Part shown: piece by piece, positions 19,494 through 28,209 of the stretch
How the letters are laid out: each line of letters begins with the position of its first letter
How positions within the stretch are numbered: the stretch's first letter is position 1
Origin: Geodermatophilus obscurus
GTDB taxonomy: Bacteria; Actinomycetota; Actinomycetes; Mycobacteriales; Geodermatophilaceae
Length of the DNA: 64,000 bases
Reading direction: 5' to 3'
Assembly: GCF_900143215.1 (NCBI RefSeq)
Contig: NZ_FRDM01000007.1
Span: 124,001 to 188,000, forward strand
Made by a program: the position numbers and the translations under genes
The notes under the pieces: model-generated
What the model was told of the DNA's origin: nothing
What the model saw: only the letters and a program-made list of their open reading frames with translations
The model's database searches: none

Positions 19494-19549
19494 TGCGGCG
19501 AGCCTCCGAATGGGGCCTGAGCCGAGACTGCGAGTGACGGGGGTCCTCC

Positions 19550-20476
19550 TCAGACCGGTGCGGGCGCGGCCTCCGCCGTCCGTCGGCGGGCTCCGGCGCG
19601 GGCGCTGCGCAGGCTGTCGACGGTGAAGACGGCCAGCGCCACCCAGACGATGACGAATCCGGCCAGCCGCGCCGGCGGCATCGGCTCGGCGTAGACGAAG
19701 ACGCCGATGGCCAGCTGCATCAGCGGGGTGACGTACTGCAGCAGCCCCACCGTGGACAGCGGGATGCGCCGGGTCGCGCCGGCGAACAGCAGCAGCGGGA
19801 CGGCGGTTGCCACCCCGGAGCTCAGGAGCAGCAGCAGGTGGCCGGTGCCGGCGCTGCCCGCCGTCCCCTCGCCTCGCACGTGCAGGACGGCGAGCACCGC
19901 CACCGCGGGGACGACGACCAGCGCGGTCTCCACGAACAACCCCGGCGCGGCCGCGACGCGCACCAGCTTCTTCATCAGCCCGTACAGGCCGAAGGTGACC
20001 GCCAGCGTCAGGGCGATCCACGGCGGCCGGCCGTAGTCGACGGTGAGCACGCCCACCGCGACCGCGGCGATGCCGACGGCCACCCACTGCAGCCGGCGCA
20101 GCCGCTCGGCGAACACCACGACGCCGAGCAGCACGCTGACCAGCGGGTTGATGAAGTAGCCCAGCGAGGTCTCCACCACGTGCCCGGAGTTGACGCCGTA
20201 GACGAAGACCAGCCAGTTGGCGGCGATGAGCACCGCGGCGCCGGACAGCACCAGCAGCGCGCGGCGGTCGGCGACCGTCGCGCGCACCTGCGGCCAGGCG
20301 CGCAGGGCCGTCAGCAGGACGGCGACGAAGAGCAGCGACCAGACCACCCGGTGGGCCACGATCTCCACCCCGCCGGCCGGCTCGAGCAGGGGGAAGTACA
20401 GCGGGAACAGCCCCCAGAGGCCGTACGCGGCCAGACCGGAGGCGACCCCGGCGCGCCGCTCGTCCACGTACCGCAC
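19550..20476 (-). CDS. rarD: EamA-family transporter RarD
   Basis: A 308-residue protein with ten predicted membrane helices. The RarD signature start (GLAAYGLWGLFPLYFPLL) is followed by EIVAHRVVWSLLF and the mid-protein ETSLGYFINPLVSVLLG. The C-terminal repeat contains STVGLLQYVTPLMQL. It belongs to the drug/metabolite transporter superfamily; the substrate is unproven (chloramphenicol tolerance has been ascribed to E. coli RarD). It is a stand-alone gene, with repeat elements just downstream. Confidence 0.92.
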   Translation of the reverse strand: MRYVDERRAGVASGLAAYGLWGLFPLYFPLLEPAGGVEIVAHRVVWSLLFVAVLLTALRAWPQVRATVADRRALLVLSGAAVLIAANWLVFVYGVNSGHVVETSLGYFINPLVSVLLGVVVFAERLRRLQWVAVGIAAVAVGVLTVDYGRPPWIALTLAVTFGLYGLMKKLVRVAAAPGLFVETALVVVPAVAVLAVLHVRGEGTAGSAGTGHLLLLLSSGVATAVPLLLFAGATRRIPLSTVGLLQYVTPLMQLAIGVFVYAEPMPPARLAGFVIVWVALAVFTVDSLRSARAGARRRTAEAAPAPV

Positions 20477-20524
20477 GCTACGCCCGGCGTCGTTGCGCCG
20501 GTCAACGGGTTTGCCGGACGGCGC

Positions 20525-20956
20525 TCATCCCGTCTGGATGTAGTCGACGAGCTGGGCGCGCTCCTCCTCCAGCTCGTCGAGCCGGGCCTTGACCACGTCG
20601 CCGATGGAGACGATCCCGACCAGCGCGCCGCCCTCGACGACCGGCACGTGCCGCACCCGGTGCTGGGTCATCGTGCGGGCCAGCTCCTCGACGCCCGCGC
20701 CCGGGACGCAGGTGTGCACCTGCCCGGTCATCACGCTGGAGACCGGGTCGGCGAGCAGGCCGGCGCCGCGCTCGTGCAGCGCCCGGACGACGTCCCGCTC
20801 GGAGACGATCCCGTCGACGCTGCGGCCGTCGGCCGAGACGACGAGGGCGCCGACCCCGTGCTCGGCGAGCAGGGCCAGCGCGGTGCGGACACTGGCGGTG
20901 GCGTCGACCGTGGCGACGCCGACCCCCTTGCGGCGGAGCAACTGACTGATGTGCAT
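20525..20956 (-). CDS. CBS-domain pair protein
   Basis: A 143-residue cytoplasmic protein made almost only of two CBS motifs (about 8-60 and 70-130) with typical DGIVSERDVVRAL and VGIVSIGDVVKARL segments. It ends in a short acidic helix. Stand-alone CBS pairs usually sense adenine nucleotides (AMP, ATP, NADH). No effector domain is present, so it presumably acts on a partner. A GAGGAGG site precedes ATG 20956. Confidence 0.92.
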   Translation of the reverse strand: MHISQLLRRKGVGVATVDATASVRTALALLAEHGVGALVVSADGRSVDGIVSERDVVRALHERGAGLLADPVSSVMTGQVHTCVPGAGVEELARTMTQHRVRHVPVVEGGALVGIVSIGDVVKARLDELEEERAQLVDYIQTG

Positions 20957-21048
20957 GCCGGACCTCCTCGCCGTCGGGTCGCGCGGGGCAGAGTGTGCTC
21001 TCGCCCACAGGCCCCCGGCAACGCCCTTCCCGGCCTACCGTCGTCGGT

Positions 21049-21459
21049 GTGCGAACCCTCACCGCCGCGCGCCGGCCCACCGCGCTGCAGTGGGTGCGCT
21101 ATGCGCTGGGTGGCCGGCTCCCCTCCGACCTCTCCCCGTGGGTGCTGGCCGACACGACCGAGCCCGGCTGGGCTCGCCGTCACCTGACCCGGGCCGTGGT
21201 GCAGCTGCTGCCGGTGCTGGTGCTCTGCCTGGCCGTCGTCCCCGTGCCGCTGGTCTACCGGCTCTCCGCCGCCGCGGGTGGGCTGCTCATGGGGCTGGTC
21301 TTCTCCAGCGCGTTCATGGTCGAGACCACCGAGCACCGGGTCGCCAAGGCCGGCTACCCGCCGGGCACGGCGGCGCGCATCCGGGCCGAGCGCCACGAGC
21401 GGGAACAGGTCGAGCGCCGCTCCCCCTACCGGCGGGACGGCGCTGGCAGCTTCGACTGA
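21049..21459 (+). CDS. DUF5313 membrane protein
   Basis: A 136-residue protein with LQWVRYALGGRLPSDLSPWVLADTTEPGW, the DUF5313 opening known from mycobacteria, followed by two TM helices (LLPVLVLCLAVVPVPLVYRL and AGGLLMGLVFSSAFMVETTEH). The basic tail is probably cytoplasmic. The function is unknown. GTG 21049 was chosen, because the upstream open frame lacks a ribosome site. It is divergent from the CBS gene. Confidence 0.82.
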   Translation: MRTLTAARRPTALQWVRYALGGRLPSDLSPWVLADTTEPGWARRHLTRAVVQLLPVLVLCLAVVPVPLVYRLSAAAGGLLMGLVFSSAFMVETTEHRVAKAGYPPGTAARIRAERHEREQVERRSPYRRDGAGSFD

Positions 21460-21462
21460 AGA

Positions 21463-21556
21463 GGGACCACCCTTCCCCCACGCCTCGCACCCTCGGCGGC
21501 CTCCCTGCAGGGTCCCGCCGCGAGCTCGCGAGTCCGCGGGGCAGGGGGTCCTCCTA
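21463..21556. repeat. Gene-end repeat region
   Basis: Between the DUF5313 stop and the dodecin stop lie GGACCACCCTTCC, CGCCTCGCACCCTCGGCGG, CTGCAGGGTCCCGCCGCGAGC and GGCAGGGGGTCCTCC. All are words shared with repeats at 7.3, 36.0, 39.2 and 57.1 kb. Confidence 0.5.
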
Positions 21557-21760
21557 CTCGACGCGGAAACCGATCGCCAGCCGCACCTGGAAGTAGTTGA
21601 CGTCGCCGTCGACGACCTGACCGCGGATCTCCTTGGTCTCGAACCACTCGATCTGCCGAACGGTCTGCGCGGCCTTGCGGATCGCGGTGCGGATGGCGTC
21701 GTCGACGCTCGTCTGACTGCTGCCGACGATCTCGCTCAGCCGGTACACGTGGTCGGACAC
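21554..21760 (-). CDS. Dodecin (flavin-binding)
   Basis: A 68-residue protein: MSDHVYRLSEIVGSS, then AIRTAIRKAA and the conserved flavin-stacking WFETKEIRG, ending with YFQVRLAIGFRVE. Dodecins form hollow dodecamers that store FMN/riboflavin or, in actinobacteria, also CoA. The length is exactly that of the family. No riboflavin gene is nearby. Confidence 0.95.
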   Translation of the reverse strand: MSDHVYRLSEIVGSSQTSVDDAIRTAIRKAAQTVRQIEWFETKEIRGQVVDGDVNYFQVRLAIGFRVE

Positions 21761-21957
21761 GGCAGCCTCCTGGGCTCGGCTCGCCGGCGCCGTCGTCTCG
21801 CCGCCGGCCGGGCGCCACGCTAGCGGCGCCGGCCCCGGCCCACCACGCGACGGTCCTTGACCAACTTCTTGCCCGCCGCTGGCTCACCGCTGGCCACCCA
21901 CCCCCTAACGTCGGAGTCGCTCCTCTCCAGCCCCTCGGACACAGTGGCAGGACGGCG

Positions 21958-22386
21958 ATGACGGATCTGCACCTCGTGGTCGGCGGTCTCCTGACCCGGG
22001 ATCCGCTGCTCGCGACCCTGCTGCTCAACCACGCCGCCGGGCTGCAGTGCGAGCAGCTGCCGGTGCCGTCCTCGATCGTCCCGAGCTGGGCGGCCGACGA
22101 CCGCCCGGGGGCTCCGGCCGACGGTGAGCTGCTCACCGTCGAGGCCTTCGTGTCCCGGGACACCCCCTGCCCGCACCGCTGCCTCGACGACGTCCTGGAC
22201 ACGGTGCACGCCGTCCTGACCGGCGGTCCGGTCCGCGCGGAGCGGCTGGACGACGGGGTCCCGGACATCGGCAGGGGGACCGTCTCCCGTTCCGCGACCT
22301 GGGCACTGGCCCCGGTCGCCGTCGGCGTCCTCGGGCACCCCGCGGCCGGCTACCGCCCGCCGGGGGCCGCCAGCTCCAGCCGGTAG
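21958..22386 (+). CDS. Hypothetical protein
   Basis: A 142-residue frame starting MTDLHLVVGGLLTRDPLLATLLL. It has a hydrophobic N-terminal third and cysteines in LQCEQLP and TPCPHRCLDD (a CxxxxC-like set), then a Pro/Ala tail. No family was recognised. A weak AGGAC lies upstream of ATG 21958. The last 37 bases overlap the convergent response regulator, so the true 3' end is less sure. Codon-position GC looks coding in the first 120 codons. Confidence 0.5.
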   Translation: MTDLHLVVGGLLTRDPLLATLLLNHAAGLQCEQLPVPSSIVPSWAADDRPGAPADGELLTVEAFVSRDTPCPHRCLDDVLDTVHAVLTGGPVRAERLDDGVPDIGRGTVSRSATWALAPVAVGVLGHPAAGYRPPGAASSSR

Positions 22387-23060
22387 CCGTGTCCCCGCAC
22401 GGTGACGATCTGCGGGACCCGGCGGCCGGGCGGCGCGACCTCCTGCAGCTTGCGTCGCAGCGCCGCGACGTGGACGTCGAGGGTCTTCGTCGACCCGAAC
22501 CAGTTCTCGTCCCAGACGTCGGCCATCAGCTGCTCGCGGCTGTGCGCCACCTCGGGCTGGGCGGCCAGCCGCGCCAGCAGGTCGAACTCCTTGGGCCGCA
22601 GGTGCACCTCCCCGCCCGCGACCGTGACCCGGTGCCGGGCGACGTCGACCACCAGGTCGCCCACGGCGCGGACGGCGGGCCCCGTCGTCCCGCTCCCGCC
22701 GCGGCGCAGGTGCGCCCGGATGCGGGCGTGCAGCTCGGCCAGCCGGACGGGCTTGACCAGGTAGTCGTCGGCGCCCGCCTCCAGCCCGACGACGACGTCC
22801 ATCTCCGCCGACCGCGCCGTCAGCATCACCAGCACGCACCCCGGCTGGGCCACCCGCAGCTGCCGGCACACCGCCACGCCGTCGAGGTCGGGCAGCCCGA
22901 GGTCGAGCAGGACGAGGTCGACCGCGCCGGCGGCGGCACGGGCCAGGCCGCCGGCGCCGGTGCGCTCCCAGGCGACCTCGTAGGCGTGGCTGCGCAGGCT
23001 CGACACCAGCGCCTCGCCGATGGATGCATCGTCCTCGACCAGCAGGACCCGACCGGCCAT
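22350..23060 (-). CDS. OmpR/PhoB-family response regulator
   Basis: A 236-residue regulator. The receiver domain has the acidic pair Glu9/Asp10, phospho-acceptor Asp53 and Lys103. The winged-helix output domain (about 130-228) contains HLRPKEFDLLARLA and RTLDVHVAALRRKL-like turns. It is divergent from the histidine kinase at 23198, 137 bases away, and almost certainly its partner. The target genes are unknown. Confidence 0.94.
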   Translation of the reverse strand: MAGRVLLVEDDASIGEALVSSLRSHAYEVAWERTGAGGLARAAAGAVDLVLLDLGLPDLDGVAVCRQLRVAQPGCVLVMLTARSAEMDVVVGLEAGADDYLVKPVRLAELHARIRAHLRRGGSGTTGPAVRAVGDLVVDVARHRVTVAGGEVHLRPKEFDLLARLAAQPEVAHSREQLMADVWDENWFGSTKTLDVHVAALRRKLQEVAPPGRRVPQIVTVRGHGYRLELAAPGGR

Positions 23061-23197
23061 GCGGGCATCGTGGCACCGCCTCCCGCACTCCGGGACCGGT
23101 CGCGCCGCGGCAGGAAGCGGTGACAGCGCCGGGGCGGCGGGGCACCCTGGCGCTCCCGAGCACCGTGCCCGCCGACCGCGGAACGGAGACCACGCCC

Positions 23198-24538
23198 GTG
23201 CGCACCCGGATCGTCGCCCTGGCCGTCCTGGCCTCCGTGCTCGCCACCTGCCTGTTCGCCGTCCCGCTGGCCGTGGGGGTACTGCAGTACGCCGCGCAGC
23301 ACGAGCGCGGGCACCTCGTCCGCGTCGCCTCCGACGTGGCGATCGACGTGTCCGGGGACGTGTACGACGACGACCCCGTCGACCCGGACGACATCGACCT
23401 CGAGGAGGACGACTACTCCGTGGCCGTCTACGACGACGACGGCGACCGGCTGGCTGGCGGGGTTCCCGGCGAGCACCGCCGGATGCTGTCGCAGGCGCTC
23501 GACGGCGAGGTGAGGACCCGGTCGCAGGACGACCTCCTCGTCGCCGCCTTCCCCATCACGCACTCCGACGACGTGGTCGGGGCCGTGCTCGTCACCACCC
23601 CACGCAGCACCGTGCTGGACCAGGTCGCCCTCATCTGGGCGGGGATGGCGGGGTTGGCGGCCACTGCGGTGGCGATCACCTTGCTGGTGGCGCGCGGGCA
23701 GGCATGGCGGCTCGCCCGGCCTCTCGAGGACCTGGAGGAGAGTGCCCGCCGGCTCGGGGACGGCGACTTCAGCGTCCGCACGCGCCGCGGCGGGATCGAG
23801 GAGATCGACGCCGTCGGCGCCGCGCTGGACACGACCGCCATCCGCCTGGACGACCTGCTCGCCCGCGAGCGGGCGTTCTCCGCCGACGCCTCGCACCAGC
23901 TGCGGACCCCGCTGGCCGGCATGCGGCTGCGGCTGGAGGCGGCGCTGGAGCGGACGGACGCCGACCCCCGGCAGGCGATCGCCGCGAGCCTGGTCGACGC
24001 CGACCGCCTCGAGGCGATCATCGACGAGCTGCTCGGCCTGGCCCGCGCGGGACAGGCCGCGTCGGCCGGCCCGGTCGACCTCGACGCGCTGCTCGGCGAG
24101 GTGGGGCCGGAGTGGGCTGCCCGGCTGGCCCTGCACGGCCGCGACCTGGCGGTCCGGGTCGATCCCGGCGCCCCGGACGCGCGGGCGTCGGGCGCGGCGG
24201 TCCGGCAGGTGCTGGGCGTGCTGGTCGACAACGCCACCACGCACGGCCGCGGAACGGTCACCGTCACCGTGCGGGAGGCGGCCGGTGCCGTGGCGGTCGA
24301 CGTCTCCGACGAGGGTCCCGGCGTCCAGGACCCGGAGGGCGTGCTGTTCTCCCGCCAGGCCGACCGCCGGGACGGGCACGGCATCGGCCTGGCCCTGGCC
24401 CGCCGGCTCGTCGAGGCCGAGCAGGGCCGGCTCACCCTGACGAGCGCGTCGCCGCCCGTCTTCACGATGTTGCTGCCCGCCACGTCCACCGGGGCACGCG
24501 AGGACGACGCCGTCCCGGCCCGGCAGCGCGGCGGCTGA
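23198..24538 (+). CDS. Sensor histidine kinase
   Basis: A 446-residue kinase: TM1 about 5-30, an extracytoplasmic loop about 31-140, TM2 about 145-165, HAMP, HisKA with His233 (ASHQLRTP) and HATPase with N-box VLVDNATTHG and G-box DEGPGV. The loop carries an unusual acidic run at 57-72 (DDDPVDPDD...), which could bind cations (inference). GTG 23198 was chosen because TM1 follows at once. The longer frame upstream would overlap the regulator promoter. It is paired with the divergent regulator at 22350. Confidence 0.92.
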   Translation: MRTRIVALAVLASVLATCLFAVPLAVGVLQYAAQHERGHLVRVASDVAIDVSGDVYDDDPVDPDDIDLEEDDYSVAVYDDDGDRLAGGVPGEHRRMLSQALDGEVRTRSQDDLLVAAFPITHSDDVVGAVLVTTPRSTVLDQVALIWAGMAGLAATAVAITLLVARGQAWRLARPLEDLEESARRLGDGDFSVRTRRGGIEEIDAVGAALDTTAIRLDDLLARERAFSADASHQLRTPLAGMRLRLEAALERTDADPRQAIAASLVDADRLEAIIDELLGLARAGQAASAGPVDLDALLGEVGPEWAARLALHGRDLAVRVDPGAPDARASGAAVRQVLGVLVDNATTHGRGTVTVTVREAAGAVAVDVSDEGPGVQDPEGVLFSRQADRRDGHGIGLALARRLVEAEQGRLTLTSASPPVFTMLLPATSTGAREDDAVPARQRGG

Positions 24539-24552
24539 GCGCGGACCTGCGG

Positions 24553-24924
24553 TCAGCCGACGGCGGCGGCGCGGTGCTCCGGCGGCTGCTCCCCACCGAC
24601 GGTCACCCAGTACTCGACGCCGTCGTGCAGCAGTCCGTCCCGGACCGTCCAGAAGGCCGCGCAGCGGAACACCTCCGCCCCGGCGACGATCTCCACCTCC
24701 GCGGCGGACGCCGACGCGTCGCCGACCACCCGGAGGACCCGCAGTTCGCCCCACGGCTCGGGATAGTCCCGCTGCAGGCCGATCACCTGCCGCCGGCCGA
24801 CGAGCCGCTCCTCGGTGGCCGGCATCCGCAGTCGCGCCTCCGGGTGCAACAGCGCGGCCGCCGCGTCCCAGTCGCGCTCCTGGTAGCGCTCGTACAGCGC
24901 CCTGACCAGCTCGTCCCCACGCAC
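24553..24924 (-). CDS. SnoaL/NTF2-like protein
   Basis: A 123-residue protein with the cone-shaped NTF2 fold signature: helix RALYERYQERDWDAAAALLHPEARL, then strands including RRQVIGLQRDYPEPWGELRV and YWVTVGGEQPPEHR. Proteins of this type are small isomerases, hydrolases or ligand carriers; function cannot be assigned. GTG 24924 is preferred, although the frame stays open upstream to the stop of the pyridoxamine-oxidase-like gene. Confidence 0.75.
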   Translation of the reverse strand: MRGDELVRALYERYQERDWDAAAALLHPEARLRMPATEERLVGRRQVIGLQRDYPEPWGELRVLRVVGDASASAAEVEIVAGAEVFRCAAFWTVRDGLLHDGVEYWVTVGGEQPPEHRAAAVG

Positions 24925-25164
24925 GTGCCGGACGGTAGAGGGTCCCGGTGACCGTGGGCGATGACGCACGGCGGCCCCGGCGCTCCCGCAGCAGCAGCCG
25001 GCAGGCGACCCACCACACCCCGACGGCGAGCACGCTGCCGGCGGCGAGGAGCACCGTCGGCTCGGTCGTGAGGACCGCGGCGGCCAGCGTGCCGGCGAGC
25101 CGGCCAGCGGGCCCGTCCCGAGCGCGGCGACCCACGCCAGGGCGCGCAGCAGCCGCTGGGCCAC
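24925..25164 (-). pseudogene. Possible frameshifted small membrane-protein gene
   Basis: GTG 25164 overlaps the TAG of the upstream gene (TAGTG) and begins VAQRLLRALAWVAALGTGPLAG, then turns into Ser/Pro/Arg nonsense. Another frame continues sensibly as RLAGTLAAAVLTTEPTVLL plus the helix AAGSVLAVGVWWVACRLLL. Together they look like a two-helix membrane protein broken by one indel near 25090-25100. No stop fits the second frame, so further damage, or a misreading on my side, is possible. Confidence 0.35.
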
Positions 25165-25628
25165 TACCGGCGCTCCCGCCGGGTGAGACCACGGCCTTCG
25201 TGCCAGCTCTCGACCACCAGGTGGTCGGCCGGCTCGCCCATGCGGACGACGACGAGCTCGCTGATGTCCAGCCGGAACAGGTGCGAGCGGGCCTGGTCCG
25301 GGCCGTTCACCGCCTCCACCAGCGCCGGATCGAGCACCTCTTCGGCGCGGCCGGCGACCTTGGCGTCGCCGGTCCAGGCCGGCGGGTCCACCGAGGCGCT
25401 GTGCAGCGCGAACCGCGGATCCCGGCGCAGATCCAGCGCCTTGACGGAGCGCTCCATGCAGCCGAGCCACAACTGTCCGTCGCGCAGCTCCACCTCGGTG
25501 CCGCTGATCCGCGGCGCGCCGTCCCGGCGCAGCGTGGCCAGCGTCTTGTGCCGACCGGCCGTGAGGAACACCTCCGCCCGGGACAGCAGCTCCGGCACCT
25601 GCTGCGCGACCGCTCCCCAGCTGGGCAT
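25164..25628 (-). CDS. Pyridoxamine 5'-phosphate oxidase-family (FMN/F420-binding split barrel) protein
   Basis: A 154-residue protein with the split-barrel pattern: AEVFLTAGRHKTLATLRRDGAPRISGTEVEL, LWLGCMERSVKALDLRRDPRFALHS, and a C-terminal LFRLDISELVVVRM. It resembles the actinobacterial PPOX-type proteins that bind FMN or F420 rather than true PdxH. ATG 25628 has a perfect AGGAGG six bases upstream. It lies at the head of a short minus-strand group. Confidence 0.82.
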   Translation of the reverse strand: MPSWGAVAQQVPELLSRAEVFLTAGRHKTLATLRRDGAPRISGTEVELRDGQLWLGCMERSVKALDLRRDPRFALHSASVDPPAWTGDAKVAGRAEEVLDPALVEAVNGPDQARSHLFRLDISELVVVRMGEPADHLVVESWHEGRGLTRRERR

Positions 25629-26045
25629 GTGTCCTCCTGGCGCGAAGGGCTCTCGGGTCGACGTCGCGTCGGCCGGGCTCAGCCGGTGGCCGACACCGGG
25701 TCCCGACCGAAGGCGGCCAGCACCCCGCCCGGCCCGGTGGCGACGGCCAGGTCCCAACCGGTCACCAACGGCTCGACGAGGGCCGGATCCACGACCTCCC
25801 TTCTCCTCCGTCTGCGCGGGACGCTAGGTGGGCGCCCTCCGGCAGCGCATCCTCCCGCGGTCCCGCCGTCGACCGCCCCCGGGCGGCCGCCGGCTACGCC
25901 GCCAGGCGACATCCCGCTGCGTGTGCGATCCACCCGAGCGGCGCCGCAACCGCCGCGTTCGCTGAGTGTGACGTCGTCCCGGGACGAGCAGGGGAACGAC
26001 GAGCGGCCGATGTGGCACCCCGCGGTGCTCCCTAGCCTTCCGTGC
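25629..26045. other. Gap of about 420 bases with one doubtful 37-codon frame
   Basis: On the minus strand, GTG 25792 to 25679 reads VDPALVEPLVTGWDLAVATGPGG..., which looks protein-like but is only 37 residues. It could be a remnant of a longer gene. The rest (25800-26045) shows no convincing frame. A plus-strand ribosome-site-like stretch is also missing. Confidence 0.3.
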
Positions 26046-26426
26046 ATGACCGAGACCGCCTCCTCCCCGTTCCGCACCCCAGGACCCCGCCCGCCCTCGC
26101 GCGAGCCACCCGCTCGGCTGCGGACCGACGGGCTGCTACGGGTGGCGCTGCGCGTCGACGGCGTGGTCACCGGCCTGAACGGCGCCGGCTACCTGAGCGC
26201 CGCGCCGCTGCTCGACGACGCGCTCGTTCCCGGTGTCGCTCGGCGCAACTCCCACGGCGCCGCGGTGCGTCCCGGCGCGTCGCGGGGTCGCCTCCGCGCC
26301 GGGGCCCGTACGGGGGCGCGCGACCCGGGGATCCGCCGAAGCGCGGCAGACGGCGCGACGGCACCCGCCCGGCGTCGGCCGGGCGCTGCCCGCACCCCAC
26401 ACTCGGCCATCGGGAGGCCGCGATGA
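26046..26426 (+). pseudogene. Probable truncated membrane-protein gene
   Basis: A 126-codon frame. Residues 25-60 (LLRVALRVDGVVTGLNGAGYLSAAPLL) look like the first helix of the small four-helix membrane proteins common in Geodermatophilaceae. From residue 65 onward the sequence is Arg/Ala/Gly noise with no second helix. Its TGA overlaps the next gene by ATGA, so coupling was kept although the coding part seems decayed. Confidence 0.35.
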
Positions 26427-26923
26427 CCATGGACCGGGACGGGCGGGTGCTCCGCCTGCCGACCGGCGAGCAGATCACCGTGCTCACCTCAGGAGCCGAC
26501 AACGGCGGCACGGCCTTCGAGGTGGAGGCGCTGCTGCCACCCGGTCTGTCCGGCCCGCCCCGCCACCGGCACCGGTACGAGACCGAGGTGTTCACCGTGC
26601 TCGACGGGGTCCTGCGGGTGCGGCTCGGCCGCGAGATGCGGACGTTGCACGCCGGCGAGTCGGTCACCGTTCCGCCCGGGATCGTGCACGCCTTCGCCAA
26701 TCCCTCCACCGAACCGACCCGGATCCACACCCGCGAGACCCCGGCCGGCCCGTTGGAGGAGCAGTTCCGGGCGCTGGCCGCCGGTGGTCGGCTGCCCCCG
26801 ATCGGCCGGCTGGCGCGCATCACCGTCGACTCCGGGTACTCCTTCTCCCTCGCCGGCATCCCCGACCGCATCCAGCGGCCGCTGTGGCGCCTGCTGTCCA
26901 CCTTGGACACCGGCCGTCGGTGA
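26423..26923 (+). CDS. Cupin-domain protein
   Basis: A 166-residue protein. Cupin motif 1 is PPRHRHRYETEVFTVLDGVLRV (about 47-68) and motif 2 is VPPGIVHAFANPS (about 90-102). These provide two or three His plus Glu as metal ligands on a double-stranded beta-helix. The C-terminal helix (EEQFRALAAGGRLPP) resembles quercetinase- or polyketide-cyclase-like cupins. GGGAGG sits six bases before ATG 26423. The substrate is unknown. Confidence 0.85.
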   Translation: MTMDRDGRVLRLPTGEQITVLTSGADNGGTAFEVEALLPPGLSGPPRHRHRYETEVFTVLDGVLRVRLGREMRTLHAGESVTVPPGIVHAFANPSTEPTRIHTRETPAGPLEEQFRALAAGGRLPPIGRLARITVDSGYSFSLAGIPDRIQRPLWRLLSTLDTGRR

Positions 26924-26958
26924 ACGCGCGGACCGGGGACACACCCGCAGGGGGTTCC

Positions 26959-27522
26959 ATGCGACGCCTCGAGTACCTGGTCGCCACCTCGATCGACGGG
27001 TTCATCGCCCGGGAGGACGGCGACTTCACCCCGCTCCTGGTCGCCGGGGACTCCCTGCAGACCCTGGCCGAGGAACTGCCGGAGACCTTCCCCGCCCAGG
27101 CGCGCCGCACCCTGGGGATCGACGCGCCCAACCGGCGGTACGACACCGTGCTCATGGGCGCGGCCACCTACCAGGTGCCCGGCGGGATGCCCAGCCCCTA
27201 CCCTCACCTGCGCCAGTACGTCGCGTGCCGGTCGGGTCTCGACACCCCGGACGACGTCCCGGTGATTTCCGCCGACCTGCTCGGCCGCGTCCGTGCGCTC
27301 AAGGCGGAGGACGGGCTGTCGATCTGGCTGTGCGGTGGCAGCACCCTCGCCGCCGCGCTGCTGTCCGAGATCGACACGCTGTTCCTCAAGGTGAGCCCCG
27401 TGGTGCTCGGCCGCGGCCTGCCGCTCTTCGCCGCCGAGGTCCCCACCACCCGGTTCGCCTCGACCGCGGTGCGCACCTTCGCCAACGGCGTGGTGTTCGC
27501 CGAGTACCACGGGGTCGGGTGA
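26959..27522 (+). CDS. Dihydrofolate reductase-family (RibD C-terminal-like) protein
   Basis: A 187-residue protein with MRRLEYLVATSIDGFIA at the start, YDTVLMGAATYQ in the middle, and IWLCGGSTLAAALL and the family ending FANGVVFAEYH. It is a relative of the YwjB/YyaP proteins and of the RibD reductase domain, which bind NADPH. It is not a bona fide folate enzyme. It follows the cupin gene by 35 bases and may share its transcript. Confidence 0.88.
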   Translation: MRRLEYLVATSIDGFIAREDGDFTPLLVAGDSLQTLAEELPETFPAQARRTLGIDAPNRRYDTVLMGAATYQVPGGMPSPYPHLRQYVACRSGLDTPDDVPVISADLLGRVRALKAEDGLSIWLCGGSTLAAALLSEIDTLFLKVSPVVLGRGLPLFAAEVPTTRFASTAVRTFANGVVFAEYHGVG

Positions 27523-27549
27523 CCCGGTTCGGCGGATGTCGGCGGCGTC

Positions 27550-28209
27550 CTACTGCCCGGGGACGACCAGCCCGGTCTCGTAGGCGAGCACGACCAGGCG
27601 GGCGCGGTCACGGGCGCCCAGCTTGGCCAGCAGGCGGGAGACGTACGTGCGCGCCGTGGCCGGCGAGAGGAACAGTTCCCGGGCGATCTCCTCGTTGGAC
27701 AGTCCGCGGCCGACCAGGGCGAGCACCTCCCGCTCCCGTTCGGTGAGCTCCCGCAGCGGCGTGTCGTCCACCGAGGTCCGCAGCCGGTCGGCCAGCGAGC
27801 GCATCACGGTCCGGGTGACCGACGGGGACAGCAGCGACCCGCCGGCGGCGACGGTCCGGATCGCCTGCCGGAGGTCGGTGGGTGAGACGTCCTTGAGCAG
27901 GTAGCCGGCGGCGCCGGCGCGGATCGCCTCGAAGACGTGCTCGTCCTCGTCGAAGGTGGTCAGCACCAGCACGCGGACGCCGTCCAAGGTCGGGTCGGCG
28001 ACGATCTGACGGGTCGCCTGCAGGCCGTCCAGCTCGGGCATCCGGACGTCCATCAGGACGACGTCCGGACGCAGCTCACGAACCCGGGAGAGCCCGGACC
28101 GGCCGGTGCCGGCCTCCCCGACGACGGCGATGTCACCGTCGCGCTCGGCCAGCGCGCGCAGCCCGGTGCGCACCAGCTCCTGGTCGTCGACGAGCACGAT
28201 GCGGATCAC
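27550..28209 (-). CDS. NarL/LuxR-family response regulator
   Basis: A 219-residue regulator. The receiver has Asp8/Asp9, phospho-acceptor Asp54 (VLMDVRMP) and Lys104. The LuxR helix-turn-helix domain is at about 150-210 (LTEREREVLALVGRGLSNEEIARELFLS). GTG 28209 overlaps the kinase stop by GTGA, so the pair is co-translated. Confidence 0.95.
   Translation of the reverse strand: MIRIVLVDDQELVRTGLRALAERDGDIAVVGEAGTGRSGLSRVRELRPDVVLMDVRMPELDGLQATRQIVADPTLDGVRVLVLTTFDEDEHVFEAIRAGAAGYLLKDVSPTDLRQAIRTVAAGGSLLSPSVTRTVMRSLADRLRTSVDDTPLRELTEREREVLALVGRGLSNEEIARELFLSPATARTYVSRLLAKLGARDRARLVVLAYETGLVVPGQ

Noticed and set aside
22826..25192. A 788-codon minus-strand frame over the histidine kinase
   Set aside because: Antisense shadow; only its first 70 codons (near 25100) look protein-like, and these are described as a possible broken gene.
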